This document shows, piece after piece, positions 19,763 through 30,625 of a DNA stretch of 52,141 nucleotides. Numbering within the stretch: position 1 is the stretch's first letter; the number at the start of each line of letters is the position of its first letter. The DNA is taken from the NCBI GenBank assembly GCA_001312325.1, contig BBDJ01000037.1, positions 1 to 52,141 on the forward strand, given 5' to 3'. Both the position numbers and the translations under genes were made by a program. The DNA comes from Lysinibacillus pakistanensis (GTDB taxonomy: Bacteria; Bacillota; Bacilli; Bacillales_A; Planococcaceae). The notes under the pieces were generated by a model. The model had not been told where the DNA came from. It worked only from the letters and a program-made list of their open reading frames with translations, and did not search any database.

Positions 19763-21650
19763 ATGAGTCATTTAATTATACAAAATTTAACAAAAACAGT
19801 GGGCGATAAAACGCTCTTTCAAAATATTGAATTTACAATTTATGAGGGAGAGCGAGCTGGCTTAATTGGTATTAATGGAACGGGAAAATCCACTTTATTG
19901 TCCATAATAGCTGGGCAGATTGAGGCAGATTCAATGAATATTGATAGACCTAATAAATATCGGGTTGCTTATTTGCCACAAGACCCTACATTTGCTAGTG
20001 GAGAAACGGTTTTGCAGGCTGTGTTTGCAGGAGATTCCCCCATTTTAAAGTTAAATCGTGAATATGAGGAAACAGTAGCGGCTCTTGCTTCAAACCCTAC
20101 CTCAGAAAATCTACAAAAAAACGTTGTTTGGCTTGCAGCAGCGTATGGATGAGGAGCAAGCATGGGATGTCAATGCACTAGCAAAAACAGCACTAACGAA
20201 GCTTGGCATTGAGACATTCGATAAAGAAGTATTAACACTGTCAGGTGGTCAGCAAAAGCGGGTTGCTTTAGCGAAGGTGTTAATTGAGCCTGCAGATCTG
20301 TATTTATTGGATGAGCCTACTAACCATTTAGATGTACAATCGACGGAATGGTTGCAAGAAATGGTATTACGATTAAAAGGGGCCGTTATTTTTATTACCC
20401 ATGATCGTTATTTTTTAGATGAATTATCTACGCATATTTACGAGCTAGCTGATCAAACGTTGTATCGTCATATAGGGAATTATGGGGACTATTTAGAGGC
20501 CCGTGCTATTCGTGAAGAAATGAGAGCAGCCTCTGCCCAAAAAGACCGCAATCGCTATCGCTCAGAATTGAAATGGATTCGTCGCGGCGCTAAAGCACGT
20601 TCAACAAAACAAAAGGCACGAATTCAACGATTTGAACAACTTGAAGAAAACCTAGAGCATAAAACTGAGGATGTTTCGTTAGAGATGGGGCTAGCTACTA
20701 CACGACTTGGTCGAAAAGTATTAGAGGCTGAAAACATTTCAAAGGCATTTGGACAGCAAAAAAATTCTTGAAAATTTTTCATTTATACTCCAACAAGGTG
20801 ATCGTATCGGTATTATTGGTGCGAATGGAGTAGGAAAATCAACATTATTGAACATGCTAGCAGGAGAGCTGATACCGGACATAGGTGAGATTCTTGTTGG
20901 CTCAACAGTAAAGCTAGCACATTTCAAGCAGACATTACCGAAAATGAATGAAAATGAGCGCATGATTGAATATATTCGTGAAGCCTCCAATGATATTACA
21001 GATGCAGAGGGGGTCCGTTACTCTGCTGCTCAAATGCTGGAGCGATTCTTATTCCCGCTCCATGCACATGGGACGCCAATCGGTAAATTATCTGGTGGGG
21101 AACGTAAACGCCTTCATTTATTACATTTATTAATGGAGCAGCCGAATGTTCTATTACTAGACGAGCCTACCAATGATTTGGATATTGAAACATTGGGCGT
21201 GCTGGAAGACTTTATTGAGCATTTCCCTGGTGTTGTGATCACTATTTCTCATGACCGTTTCTTCCTTGACCGAATTGCTAAAAAGCTATGGATTTTAGAT
21301 GGACAGGGTCAGGTAGAGGAGACACTGGATCTTTATAGTGAGTATTTGGCAAAACGTGAGCAGGAGCTGCTGTAAAAGTAGAGTTGCCGAAGACAGAGAA
21401 ACCTAAAACGGAAAAGCCAAAATCGGACAAGAAAAAGCTATCCTTTAAAGAGCAAAAAGAGTGGGAAACGATTGCAGACGATATTGAAAAAACAGAGGCT
21501 GCCATTATGGAGACTGAAGAAGGAATTGCGAATGCTGGCTCTGATTTCACGAAGCTACAGGAATTAACGGCAAAGCTAGATGAGCTTAATGCTCAGTACG
21601 AAAATTTGATTGAAAGATGGTCTTATTTAGAAGAAATTGTGAATGGATAA
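19763..21650 (+). CDS. yfmR: ABC-F ribosome-associated ATPase, YfmR/Uup type (three frameshifts)
   Basis: Two ABC cassettes and no membrane domain. Cassette 1: GLIGINGTGKST, LSGGQQKR, LYLLDEPTNHLD. Cassette 2: GIIGANGVGKST, LSGGERKR, LLLDEPTNDLD. The charged linker between them (RSELKWIRRGAKARSTKQKA) is the tRNA-contacting region of ABC-F factors. A C-terminal coiled coil (KEQKEWETIADDIEK onward) follows a KPKTEKPKS spacer, as in Uup/YfmR. Breaks: A7 near 20115, A7 near 20758, and one lost G near 21373. Corrected length is 628 residues. YfmR acts on stalled ribosomes together with EF-P; that role is taken from the family. Confidence 0.88.
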
Positions 21651-21663
21651 GGAGCGATTCGAC

Positions 21664-22788
21664 ATGAAGATTATAACAATTGAACCGACACCAAGCCCTA
21701 ATTCAATGAAGATTGTCGTGGATACAGAATTACCATTTGGAAAAAGCTATAATTTTACAAAAGATAATAAAAATGAAGCAACTGGTGAAGCTGCAGCAAT
21801 TTTGGCAATCGAAGGGGTCAAGGGCGTTTATCATGTGGCTGATTTTTTTGCGGTTGAACGAAATGCGAAATATGCATGGGAAGGTATTTTAGCAAGCATT
21901 CGTCAAGTTTTAGGGGAAGATAATGTACAAGAAGAAAACGAAATACATGCTGCAAATGAATTTTATGGAGAAGTTTATGTCCATGTACAATTTTATAAGC
22001 AGGTGCCACTACAAGTAAAGGTATTTGATAATCAACGAGAGTATCGTGTAAGCTGTGGTGAACGCTTTGTGGAAGCTTTCGATAAAATTATTGAAACAGC
22101 AGACGATGAGAATTATATCTTCCAACGCAAGTGGATTGACTATGGTGTGCGTTATGGTGAGCTTGAGGAAATTGCAGAAGCGGTCAAACAGGAGATCGAT
22201 GTCACTTATTCTTCAGAACGTATAGCAGAAATAGTTGTAGCCGTTAATGATGATGAAAAAACAGTTATAAAAACAGATAAGCGAAAAGTAACAGTTGAGC
22301 AGTTTATGCAACCAGAATGGGAGAAGCGTTTCCAGTTGCTCGACCAAATGGCTGACCCTGAGCTGGATGACTTACCTCTGCTAGATTTAGCTTTAGAGGA
22401 TGAGCAGATGTCGATTCGACGATTGGCTACTGTATATTTAGGTATGGTTGAGGATGTAGCAGTTGTGCCGTATTTGGAAAAGGCATTACAGGATAAAAGT
22501 GCAGCCGTACGCCGAACAGCAGGGGATTGTATGAGTGACCTTGGATTTGTGGAGTTTGAAAACGCTATGCAGCATGCTTTACAAGATAAAAACAAGCTTG
22601 TTCGCTGGCGAGCAGCCATGTATTTATATGAGGTAGGTACTGAGCAATCATTACCTGCATTAAAGGCTGCAGAAGACGATAAAGAGTTTGAGGTAAAGCT
22701 ACAAGTGAAAATGGCGATTGCTCGAATCGAACAGGGCGAGGAAGCAAAAGGCTCTGTGTGGAAGCAAATGACTGAATCACGTCAATAA
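21664..22788 (+). CDS. ypgR: Conserved virulence factor C family protein (YpgR/CvfC)
   Basis: Intact, 374 residues. The N-terminal Nfu/NifU-N scaffold domain (ITIEPTPSPNSMKIVVDTEL; EGVKGVYHVADFFAVER) is followed from about residue 230 by HEAT-like repeats (DKSAAVRRTAGDCMSDLG; DKNKLVRWRAAMYLYEVG). This order matches CvfC of staphylococci and YpgR of Bacillus; biochemical role unclear. The ATG at 21664 is chosen because AAGGAG lies nine bases upstream. It contains an in-frame T7 run (GATTTTTTTGCG), showing that not every such run is miscalled. Only 13 bp separate it from yfmR. Confidence 0.87.
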   Translation: MKIITIEPTPSPNSMKIVVDTELPFGKSYNFTKDNKNEATGEAAAILAIEGVKGVYHVADFFAVERNAKYAWEGILASIRQVLGEDNVQEENEIHAANEFYGEVYVHVQFYKQVPLQVKVFDNQREYRVSCGERFVEAFDKIIETADDENYIFQRKWIDYGVRYGELEEIAEAVKQEIDVTYSSERIAEIVVAVNDDEKTVIKTDKRKVTVEQFMQPEWEKRFQLLDQMADPELDDLPLLDLALEDEQMSIRRLATVYLGMVEDVAVVPYLEKALQDKSAAVRRTAGDCMSDLGFVEFENAMQHALQDKNKLVRWRAAMYLYEVGTEQSLPALKAAEDDKEFEVKLQVKMAIARIEQGEEAKGSVWKQMTESRQ

Positions 22789-23226
22789 TAACTATATGAA
22801 CCAGCATCTATTTGAACAATTATTTGTTAAATATGGTGTTGGTTTTTACTTTTGAAAATTAGAAGAGAGAGGGGCGGTCGAAAAGATGGTGAAAACCAGT
22901 GAAAAAAGAGAGGAATTTGGTTAATAATTGGTTGTAGCCGCTCAATTTTGATGAACAAACAAGGTAAGATCATGTGTTACAAATCGAAGCAACGTTTTTC
23001 CTGAGCACTGATTAGTATCTTCAGCAAAGTTGTATGATATCATTGAATGAACTGGAAATATGAAAAGGATTTCATGTAATAATAGTGAGGTTATAGAAAT
23101 TAACCCCATTTATCCTCCAGGACTTCTAGTGGAATGATGATTTCCTTAATTATCTTCTACGACGAAAGAGAGTTTGTATAAAATAATTCGAATATTTAGT
23201 TTTTTTTGAAGTAGAGGTGACTATGG
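22789..23226. other. Gene-free stretch of about 440 bp
   Basis: No frame with a ribosome binding site and no strong hairpin. The last 15 bp carry the GAGGTGA site of the next gene. Confidence 0.45.
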
Positions 23227-24187
23227 ATGTTTGGAAATATTACAGATGTACCCGGCGTAAAGATGGGAAATGTGGAAAATAAGGAAGGAATAACAGGCTG
23301 TACAGCTATTTTAGTAGAGAATGGTGCAGTTTGTGGTGTCGATGTAAGAGGCTCTGCTCCTGGCACCCGTGAAACAGATGCATTAGATCCAATCAATGAA
23401 ATTGACCGTGTACACGCTATTAGCTTATCTGGTGGTAGTGCATTTGGGCTGGATGCAGCTACAGGAATCATGCAATATTTAGAAGAGCAGGATATTGGAG
23501 TGGATACAGGAGTTGCCAAAATACCTATTGTTCCAAGTGCAGTGCTATTTGATTTGTTTATTGGTAATCCTAAAACAAGACCGACTGCTGCAATGGGCTA
23601 TGAAGCCGCTAAAAATAACTCGGGTTGGCTTTTTTTTAAATGGCAATACAGGTGCTAGGTATGGTGCTACTGTTGGGAAATTAGCAGGGCCTCAATTTTG
23701 CATGAAGGGAGGACTAGGTAGTGCTTCTATGGCAGGCAAAGATAATCTAGTTGTCGGTGCCATTGTTGTGGTAAATGCTGTTGGAGATATAAAAGATCCT
23801 TCTACAAGAAAAACGCTAGCTGGCGCATGGAATAAGGAAAAAGCGGAGTGGATTGATTGTTGTGCATATTTAGAGGAGCATGTGCAATCTGAAGCATTGT
23901 CGGGTACAAATACGACTATTGGTGTAGTTGCGGTAAATGCCAGGCTTACGAAAGCAGAGGCAAAGAAAATTGCACAGCTCACTCAAAATGCTCTTGCCCG
24001 AACAATATACCCTGTTCATACCATGCTGGATGGTGATACGATTTTTGTACTAGGTACAGGAAATACAATCTATCCAGTGGACTATATAGGCTACTTAGCA
24101 ACAAAAGTGATGGAGGATGCAATACTTACTGCTGTTAAGTCCGCTAAAAAAATTGGCAGGCGTCGAAAGCTATTCGAGCATTTATAA
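23227..24187 (+). CDS. P1 (DmpA/S58) family peptidase (one frameshift)
   Basis: DmpA-like self-processing aminopeptidase fold. Visible signatures: VPGVKMGNVENKEGITGCTA, CGVDVRGSAPGTRETD, SLSGGSAFGLDAATG, and GTNTTIGVVAVNA, whose N-T-T corresponds to the self-cleavage and nucleophile site of this family. The break is a T8 run at about 23629-23636; with T7 it reads GWLFLNGNTGARYGATVGK. Corrected length is 319 residues. Members cleave N-terminal D- or beta-amino acid peptides and amides. No signal peptide, so cytoplasmic. Confidence 0.87.
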
Positions 24188-24325
24188 AAAAATGACATGA
24201 AGAAGAATTGGTGAAATGGCGTTGTAAAGTAAAAGGAAGTATAGGTAAGACCAAACAGCATCTTTATATTACGGTTGAGGTGCCCTTATACCAACTTCTT
24301 ACTATATTTTGAAGGGGTGATGGTG

Positions 24326-25024
24326 ATGAAAAAATGGTTAATGCTTAGTTTCCTCATAATCTACTTAACAGGATGTCAACCTTTTATAGGCGGTCAATCA
24401 GTAATTGACTGGGTAGATTTTATTCAATGGAACGATCATGATTATACTGGTGTTCTGAATAGTGAATTAGCCGATGCATCATTCATAGATAAAGAAATAG
24501 GGGAAGTTCGCTTTAAAGTGGCTGATAATGTTACAAATTCATCCTATCAATTAAAAGATGGAGATGCAGCGTTTCATGAAAAGGGGACAAAGCTTTATTC
24601 CATTAAAGGGGAAGACAATATCATCGCTGTCAAGGATAAAGCCGCTATAAATGGGTATCGTATATATTTTGCAATTGATAATTCAGAATACAAATGGCAT
24701 TTTGAGGATGTATCTTTGGACCAAGTAAAAAAGATAGAGATATATAAATCAGCCCCACCAACAGGAAATCAGCAGATAGCTACAATTTCGGATAAAGCTA
24801 AAATGGAGAATCTTCTGGAAATCCTATCGAATAGTAAAGACGCTCCGGCATTTCAACCGAATACAAACGCTGGAGATCCAATAAGCTATCAGATCATTTT
24901 ATATACGGATGAACCCACAGCCTATAAATACGGTGTTCACTATGACGGTAATACATATTTTTGGCATCCGTCAGAAACGGCCATTTTATCAGGTGACATT
25001 CAACATTTTATAAGTGAAAAGTAG
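24326..25024 (+). CDS. Lipoprotein of unknown function
   Basis: 232 residues. A lipoprotein signal peptide is clear: MKKWLMLSFLIIYLTGCQPF, with lipobox LTGC and Cys17 as the lipidation site. The mature part is hydrophilic, beta-rich and aromatic, with paired segments YRIYFAIDNSEYKWHFED and YKYGVHYDGNTYFWH. The ATG at 24326 is preferred over 24320 because GAAGGGGTG is better spaced. I do not recognise a named domain; a secreted sensor or inhibitor is possible. Confidence 0.8.
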   Translation: MKKWLMLSFLIIYLTGCQPFIGGQSVIDWVDFIQWNDHDYTGVLNSELADASFIDKEIGEVRFKVADNVTNSSYQLKDGDAAFHEKGTKLYSIKGEDNIIAVKDKAAINGYRIYFAIDNSEYKWHFEDVSLDQVKKIEIYKSAPPTGNQQIATISDKAKMENLLEILSNSKDAPAFQPNTNAGDPISYQIILYTDEPTAYKYGVHYDGNTYFWHPSETAILSGDIQHFISEK

Positions 25025-25041
25025 ATGTTAGTCAAAACCTC

Positions 25042-25089
25042 AAAAAGCGCGAGAAATCAAAGTTTCTAAATTGATTTCTTGCGCTTTTA
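25042..25089. terminator. Bidirectional terminator
   Basis: AAAAGCGCGAGAAATCAA pairs with TTGATTTCTTGCGCTTTT, between the lipoprotein gene and the convergent kinase gene. Confidence 0.85.
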
Positions 25090-25176
25090 TATCCAATAAA
25101 TTGTATTAATGTAAGGGGTTGAATAATCTTGAAACCACACTATTTACATTTAATAGCTTGAGCATCCCCTTACAAA

Positions 25177-26151
25177 CTAAAAGAAGGTATTATAGTCAAA
25201 TGCTAGTTCATGCTTTGTTAGATAAGAAGCGATAGCACCATGTTTTTCAGTGGAGGCTCCAGCATAGTGATTAGCGAATTTCAGGAGTGGCACTGCGTAT
25301 TGCTCACAAAAATCGATTAGCTTTCCAACTGTTATCTGCTGATTAAGGAAAATGCTTATTACAGCGCCAATGAAGGCATCACCCGCTCCGGTTGTGTCAA
25401 TTGTATGGACCATGTCAGCTGGTACTTTGACATGTAGCTTTCTAGCATAAAGACTTGCACCCTCTGCTCCACGAGTAATTATCAGGATTTGTACTTTTCC
25501 TTGAAATAATGTTTGGACTGCTTGTTCTTCATCTTCGATTGCTGTTAAAAACAAAAGCTCCTGCTCAGACAGCTTTACAATATGGGCTTTTGGGATAAAT
25601 TCTAAAATGGTTTGACGGCATGCCTTATCATCTTGCCATAATGGCAAACGGACATTAGGATCAAATGACACAAGACTTTCTGCTTGATGTGCCTGCTCGA
25701 TCAAGGCTATGTGCGCCTCTTTCATTGGGCTTTCCACTAGATTTACAGAACAAAAATGAAGAATATCCTTCGCTGTTAATAGATTAGCAGGAAGCTGCTC
25801 TTTGCTGTAAAGTAAATCCGCTGCATGACGTCGATAAAATAAAAATTCGCGGTTTCCATCTTTCATCAGTGACACAAAGGCTAGACTTGTTTCGCCCTCA
25901 TTAGTTTGCATAATATAGTTTGTATCGACACCAGCCTGTTTTACTATGTTCACAAGAAAATCTCCAAAGGCATCTTGACCTACTTGTGTGAGGAGGGCTG
26001 CCTCTTGCCCAAGTTTTGCACAAGCTGCTGCAACATTGGCAGGAGCCCCACCTGCATTTTTAGCAAAAAGCTCTACTTCAGTAGGGAGACTATCGTGTTC
26101 AGTAGGTGTAAAATCAATTAACAATTCACCAATGGTATAAAGCTTCCCCAT
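25177..26151 (-). CDS. PfkB family sugar kinase, fructokinase-like
   Basis: Intact, 324 residues. The PfkB signatures are GGAPANVAAACAKLG near residue 33 and DTTGAGDAFIGA near residue 245, the latter holding the catalytic Asp and anion hole. The opening LYTIGELLIDFTP and the FYRRHAAD segment fit fructokinases, but ribokinase-like alternatives are not excluded. AGAGGAGG lies six bases before the ATG. It is 18 bp downstream of the DMT gene on the same strand, likely co-transcribed. Confidence 0.87.
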   Translation of the reverse strand: MGKLYTIGELLIDFTPTEHDSLPTEVELFAKNAGGAPANVAAACAKLGQEAALLTQVGQDAFGDFLVNIVKQAGVDTNYIMQTNEGETSLAFVSLMKDGNREFLFYRRHAADLLYSKEQLPANLLTAKDILHFCSVNLVESPMKEAHIALIEQAHQAESLVSFDPNVRLPLWQDDKACRQTILEFIPKAHIVKLSEQELLFLTAIEDEEQAVQTLFQGKVQILIITRGAEGASLYARKLHVKVPADMVHTIDTTGAGDAFIGAVISIFLNQQITVGKLIDFCEQYAVPLLKFANHYAGASTEKHGAIASYLTKHELAFDYNTFF

Positions 26152-26169
26152 AAGAAACCTCCTCTAGGT

Positions 26170-27058
26170 TTAAGTTGACGTATGGGACACACGTTTTTTT
26201 CTTTGGAACATAGATGGTATAAAAAAATCCCTCCGAAAATTAATAATATACCCATTGTTTGCATAAGGCTTGGTATAAAATCGAGCAATAACATATCGAG
26301 TAAGATGGCCACTACTGGGTCTACAAAAACTAATACAGAAACTAGAATTGTAGAGAGACTACGAATGCTATCAAAGAATAAATAATAAACAAAGCCCGTG
26401 TGAATAAAGCCAGTCCCTAAAATATATAGCCAATTTGTTGTCGTTAAGCCATCGAACAGTGAAAAATCTATAAATGGTAGGAGGATAATAATTCCAACTG
26501 CTGTTTGAATATAGGTTAATGCATAGGAACTAAGCTTTGTAATCGTTTTACTTGTTAGCATTGTAAACGCATAAAATATGGCAGACAGTAATGCCCAAAT
26601 AAAGCCTGATTTCATAAATTCAGATAGTGATAGAAAATTATTTAAGCCGATAATGAACATACTTCCTATAAAACAAGTAATTGTTGCAAGAAGTGCCTGG
26701 ATGGTCATTTTTTTCTTTTAAAAATAACGCACCAAAAATTAAGACAAAAATCGGTGCTAAATTATAGATAGAAATCGCAATGGAAATCGACATTTCTTCA
26801 AAAGCCTTAAACAAAAATACCCAATTTAAGACGATAAAGACGCCACAAATAAGTGTTCGTACTATTTCTTTTTTATTCCATATCTCTGTTTTATGTCCAC
26901 CAGTGATGAGCCATAGTCCTCCTAGAAAGAGGGTAGCGCAAATACATCTGATAAATACTAGCTCGGTCGCTGGCACGCCAGTATGAACAGTAAAAAAATC
27001 CGATAGAGCCAAAAAGTGCCATTGAAACAGTTAATTTTATAATCGCAGAAATGTTCAT
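26170..27058 (-). CDS. DMT/EamA family transporter (four frameshifts)
   Basis: Starts MNISAIIKLTVSMALFGSIG with AGAAGG upstream. Two EamA repeats; the second includes SGFIWALLSAIFYAFTMLTS and ILGTGFIHTGFVYYLFFDSI. Four runs of seven break the frame: near 26994, 26708, 26224 and 26195. Removing one base from each gives 294 residues ending PKKKRVSHTST just before the ribosome binding site of the kinase gene. That the last two repairs together yield a clean stop at the right place supports them. Possibly a sugar or amino-acid exporter linked with the kinase. Confidence 0.78.
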
Positions 27059-27159
27059 ACAAAACCTTCTTTCTAAATTTTTTATAATGATGTTTTAACT
27101 TTTGATGAAGGTGGGCAAGGTTAGTTTCTATTCATTTTAAAGTTCAGTCTGAGCGAATC

Positions 27160-27327
27160 ATTTGGTCAAGGGAAGAACCTACTCAGGAAACAGTGAATAC
27201 TGCTCGACCAAGAGAAACCCCTGCTCAGGTAAGCGTAAAAGTCGCTCGGCCAAGAGAAGCCCCCGCTCAGGTAAGCGAGAGAATTGCTCGACCAAGAAAA
27301 GTCTTCGCTCGGCCAAGAGGAAAGGTT
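27160..27327. repeat. 21-bp-period minisatellite (array 2)
   Basis: Eight consecutive 21-bp units start at 27160, 27181, 27202, 27223, 27244, 27265, 27286 and 27307. Two unit types mostly alternate: GCTCGRCCAAGAGAA and GCTCAGGTAAGCG. It lies between the end of proBA and the DMT gene on the minus strand. A frame through it would encode Arg/Ser/Lys heptads but only has a TTG start without a ribosome binding site. Confidence 0.9.
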
Positions 27328-27353
27328 CTACAAAATTAGCGGTATCAATCGTG

Positions 27354-27402
27354 AAAAGTAAAGAAAACCAACAGCGTATATCAACTGCTGGCTTACTTTT
27401 TA
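27354..27402 (-). terminator. Terminator of proBA
   Basis: On the minus strand CCAGCAG pairs with CTGTTGG (one wobble) and is followed by TTTTCTTTACTTTT. Outer AAAAGTAA / TTACTTTT can extend the stem. Confidence 0.65.
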
Positions 27403-27412
27403 TCTCTACTCG

Positions 27413-28665
27413 TTACTCGCGGATTTGCCCATTGCCGTGAATGAAATATTTTGTAGAGGTAAGAGCTGGTAAACCCATAGGGCCTCGTGCGTGTAATTTT
27501 TGCGTACTAATGCCGATTTCAGCGCCGTAGCCGAACTCAAAACCGTCTGTGAAACGAGTAGAAGCATTATGATAGACTGCTGCCGCGTCTACGCTGTTTA
27601 AGAACGTTTCTGCCACTAGTTGATCCTCTGTAATGATTGCTTCAGAGTGATTCGTACCATATTTATTAATGTGCTCAATTGCCTCATACACATTTTCTAC
27701 CAGTTTTATGCTTACCTTTAAATCTAAATATTCAGTTGCATAATCCTCTTCCGTAGCTAGAAGCGCGAAATCGAGCGCTTGACAAACGAATTCATCGCCA
27801 ATAATTGTGACACCTGCCTGGTGCAAAGCGCTGAGAAGCTGTGGTCCATACTCCTTAAACCAATCTGGATGAATAAGTAAGCTTTCTGCTGCATTACACA
27901 CAGAAGGTCGCTGTGTTTTTGCATTTAAACAAATTTTTTTCTGCTTTTATGTAATCGGCTGTTTGATCCACATAAATATGACAATTACCAGCACCTGTTT
28001 CAAGGACAGGTACAGTGGCTTCTCTTACTACTAAATCAATGAGTGCCTTTCCACCGCGAGGAATCAAAACATCTAAGTATTCTTTTAGATGGAACAATTC
28101 TTTTGCTGTTTCTCGATTTGTATCCTCAATTAATTGTACTGCATCAACAGGAATTGAGGTTTTTTTCAAGTGCACGATGATACTTGCCACTATTGCTACA
28201 TTGGAAAATTTAGCTGAAGAGCTTCCACGTAAAATCACTGCATTGCCAGTTTTCAGAGATAATGTTGCCGCATCAACAGTTACATTAGGACGGGCTTCGT
28301 AAATCATTCCGATAACGCCAATTGGCACCAACCGTTTTTCGATTAGTAGCCCATTATCTTTTTCTATTTTTTCTAGTAAATTACCTACTGGATCCTCTAA
28401 TTTTACAAGTAGATGGATGGCGTTTGCCATTGCTTCTATACGTTCCTTGTTAAGCATAATACGATCCAGTGTGGAAACAGGCATTCCTTGCTCCTCACCA
28501 TAAGCTAAGTCCTTCGCATTTTCAGCGATAATAGTATCTTGATCCACAATTAATTGATCCGCAATTTTTGTAAGAGCATCGTTTTTTTTCACAAGTAGTT
28601 TTAATATTTAACACATAGCTCGCGGCTTTTGCCAGTTTTCCTTTTAGTTGAACTTCGCTTGTCAT
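27413..28665 (-). CDS. proA: Gamma-glutamyl phosphate reductase (two frameshifts)
   Basis: Second step of proline synthesis: NADPH reduction of gamma-glutamyl phosphate to glutamate-5-semialdehyde. Signatures: [46 protein letters not shown], and the catalytic Cys in [10 protein letters not shown], which spans the second break. Breaks are an A8 run near 28586 and an A7 run near 27934 (minus-strand sense). Corrected length is 416 residues, the family norm. AAGGAGG lies seven bases before the ATG, within the end of proB, whose TAG directly abuts this start. Confidence 0.95.
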
Positions 28666-29773
28666 CTAAATTCCTCCTTGATTTGTTTGAATTTTTAGCC
28701 ATTTATCTCGATGAATAACCTCAATTGGGTAATTTGCCAACTCAGCTGTGCGTTTTCCCATCGCATGTGCTAACTCAAGGGAAGAGTATAAAACCTCACC
28801 ACGACCAAGCAATCCCTTTTCACTATAAACCTCTACAACATCGCCTTTCTCGAAATCACCTTCTACATAAAAGACACCAGCAGGCAGTAAGCTTTTACCA
28901 TTTGCTAATAACGCATGCTCTGCACCACTATCAATAAAAATTTTACCAGATACCTCTGTGAGTGCAATCCACTGTTTATTATTTGTTAGAACTGCGAGTG
29001 CATCATGCTCAACATATGTACCATCTCCACGACCTTCCATAATGTCGACAAGTTTATTCGCGCCGTGCCCAGTTCCTATAAATACTTTGACACCAGCATT
29101 TAAGGCTGCTCTAGCTGCAAGCAATTTGGATTCCATGCCACCTGTACCAACCTTAGAGCTTGATCCGTCTGCAAAGCCTAACATTTCATCAGACACCTCT
29201 GTTAAGCGATCAATCCGTTTGGCTTGAGGGTTTTTAATGGGATTGGCATTATATAGCCCATTGATATCTGTTAATATGATGAGTTGATCAGCATGAACCA
29301 GACCACTAACAAGTGCCGATAGCATGTCGTTATCACCAAAGGTTAATTCACTAACAGAGACTGTATCATTTTCATTAATAATAGGCAGTATTGAGCGCTC
29401 AAGTAATTCCTCAAAAGTGGCACAAGCATTTTTATAACGTTCTTTTTTTTGAAAAATCAGTACGTGTCAATAAAATTTGAGCAGGTACAATATCATAAAT
29501 CCCAAATAAAGCATTGTAGGTTTGAATGAGTAAACTTTGCCCAACTGCTGCAGCGGCCTGCTTTCCTTTTACTGTTACTGGACGTGAAGGGTAGCCAAGC
29601 TGTTTAAAGCCTGCTGCGACTGCTCCTGAAGATACTAGTAATACCTCATGACCGTATTTTTTTAGCTCAGCAATTGCTTGAACATGATCCATTAAACGTA
29701 TTTTATCAATTTCACCTTTTGCGTTGGTTAAGGAGCTACTTCCAATTTTAACGACAATCCTTTTTCTTTCCAC
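28666..29773 (-). CDS. proB: Glutamate 5-kinase (one frameshift)
   Basis: First and feedback-controlled step of proline synthesis. The kinase domain has [36 protein letters not shown] and [20 protein letters not shown]; a C-terminal PUA domain starts near [19 protein letters not shown]. The GTG at 29773 is chosen because AAGGAGG lies eight bases upstream; an earlier ATG at 29794 would overlap that site. The break is a T8 run near 29441-29448 on the plus strand; corrected length is 368 residues. Preceded by a T-box leader. Confidence 0.95.
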
Positions 29774-29854
29774 GGCTTTTTCCTCCTTCTTCATTTCTCT
29801 AAATTATGCTTTTACTAGTTTCTGTCACCTCAGCGAATGTTCACACCTTCACAA

Positions 29855-30081
29855 TAAAAAAAGCCTTCCATCCTAGAAACTAGGACGAAAAGGCTTGCTT
29901 TCCGTGGTACCACCTACATTGAACATCATTGACATTCCACTTTACTCATAACGCTTGAGACTGCGCCTAGTTTTGCTAGGACGATTCACGAAGGAGGTTC
30001 ATTAGTCTTCTTGTACATGCCTTACAGCCTATGGACATTGCTCTCTTATCAAGTAGTTGCTAAGTACTGGTCTTCGTGCGT
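29855..30081 (-). promoter_or_regulatory. T-box leader of proBA, proline specificity
   Basis: On the minus strand a stem I begins CGCACGAAGACC and closes with CTTCGTG. Its specifier loop reads GAACCTCC, giving CCU, a proline codon. The conserved T-box element GGTGGTACCACGGA lies at 29901-29914, followed by the terminator AAGCCTTTTCGTCCTAG / CTAGGATGGAAGGCTT with a T run at 29855-29897. Uncharged tRNA-Pro would stabilise the antiterminator and switch on proBA. Confidence 0.93.
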
Positions 30082-30241
30082 TAGTATATTAATATGTTTG
30101 ATAAAGAAGTTCAGTTTTTTGGTAATTGACTAAAGAATGCACTACTTCCGTGTTGCTGTCAAGCTGAATAGGGAAATTAATAGAAAATTTTGAATAAACG
30201 AGAGAGGAATAGTGTGTAAACGAGGATTTAACATAGCTATA

Positions 30242-30625
30242 TTACTTGAACCACCAAACGGCGATTAGTAGCGGAAGCATAGCTATAACAATTACAAAGA
30301 AGCTCCATAATATCTGTTTCCCCGAAGACATATTTCTGGGTTTGATACTCATTTGTTCATAAAGTTGGTTGATGGCACGCTGCTCCTTCGTGTAGAGTAA
30401 TGCTTGAAATTCCTCATAATCTTGTATATAGCTTGAGGGGGCTCGAGGACTGAAGCGTAAATTGCGAATATCGTCCGTAATTTCTTTAGCACCCATCCAA
30501 TAGGTAATTACAGGTGCTAAGCCTGTAGTTTGTGTAGCATGCACTTCAATGTCATGTGTTTTCATTTTATAATAGATATTTCCATGCTCATCTTCATATT
30601 GCTCCACAATATCACTTACTGCCAT
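30242..30625 (-). CDS. Tail-anchored membrane protein of unknown function
   Basis: 127 residues, intact. A soluble N-terminal part (MAVSDIVEQYEDEHGNIYYK; YTKEQRAINQLYEQMSIKPR) ends in a single C-terminal membrane helix, ILWSFFVIVIAMLPLLIAVW, followed by WFK. The start at 30625 is chosen because AGAGGTG lies seven bases upstream. I do not recognise the family. It stands alone between the T-box region and a divergent LysE gene. Confidence 0.7.
   Translation of the reverse strand: MAVSDIVEQYEDEHGNIYYKMKTHDIEVHATQTTGLAPVITYWMGAKEITDDIRNLRFSPRAPSSYIQDYEEFQALLYTKEQRAINQLYEQMSIKPRNMSSGKQILWSFFVIVIAMLPLLIAVWWFK

Noticed and set aside
22206..22619. 137-codon minus-strand frame inside ypgR
   Set aside because: Antisense shadow; Ser/Thr-rich composition arises from the opposite strand's codons.
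27160..27327. CRISPR array
   Set aside because: Units are contiguous with no unique spacers, and no cas gene is present.
27162..27440. Arg/Ser/Lys-rich heptad-repeat protein frame through the minisatellite
   Set aside because: It starts with TTG without a ribosome binding site, and the heptads follow directly from the 21-bp DNA period.
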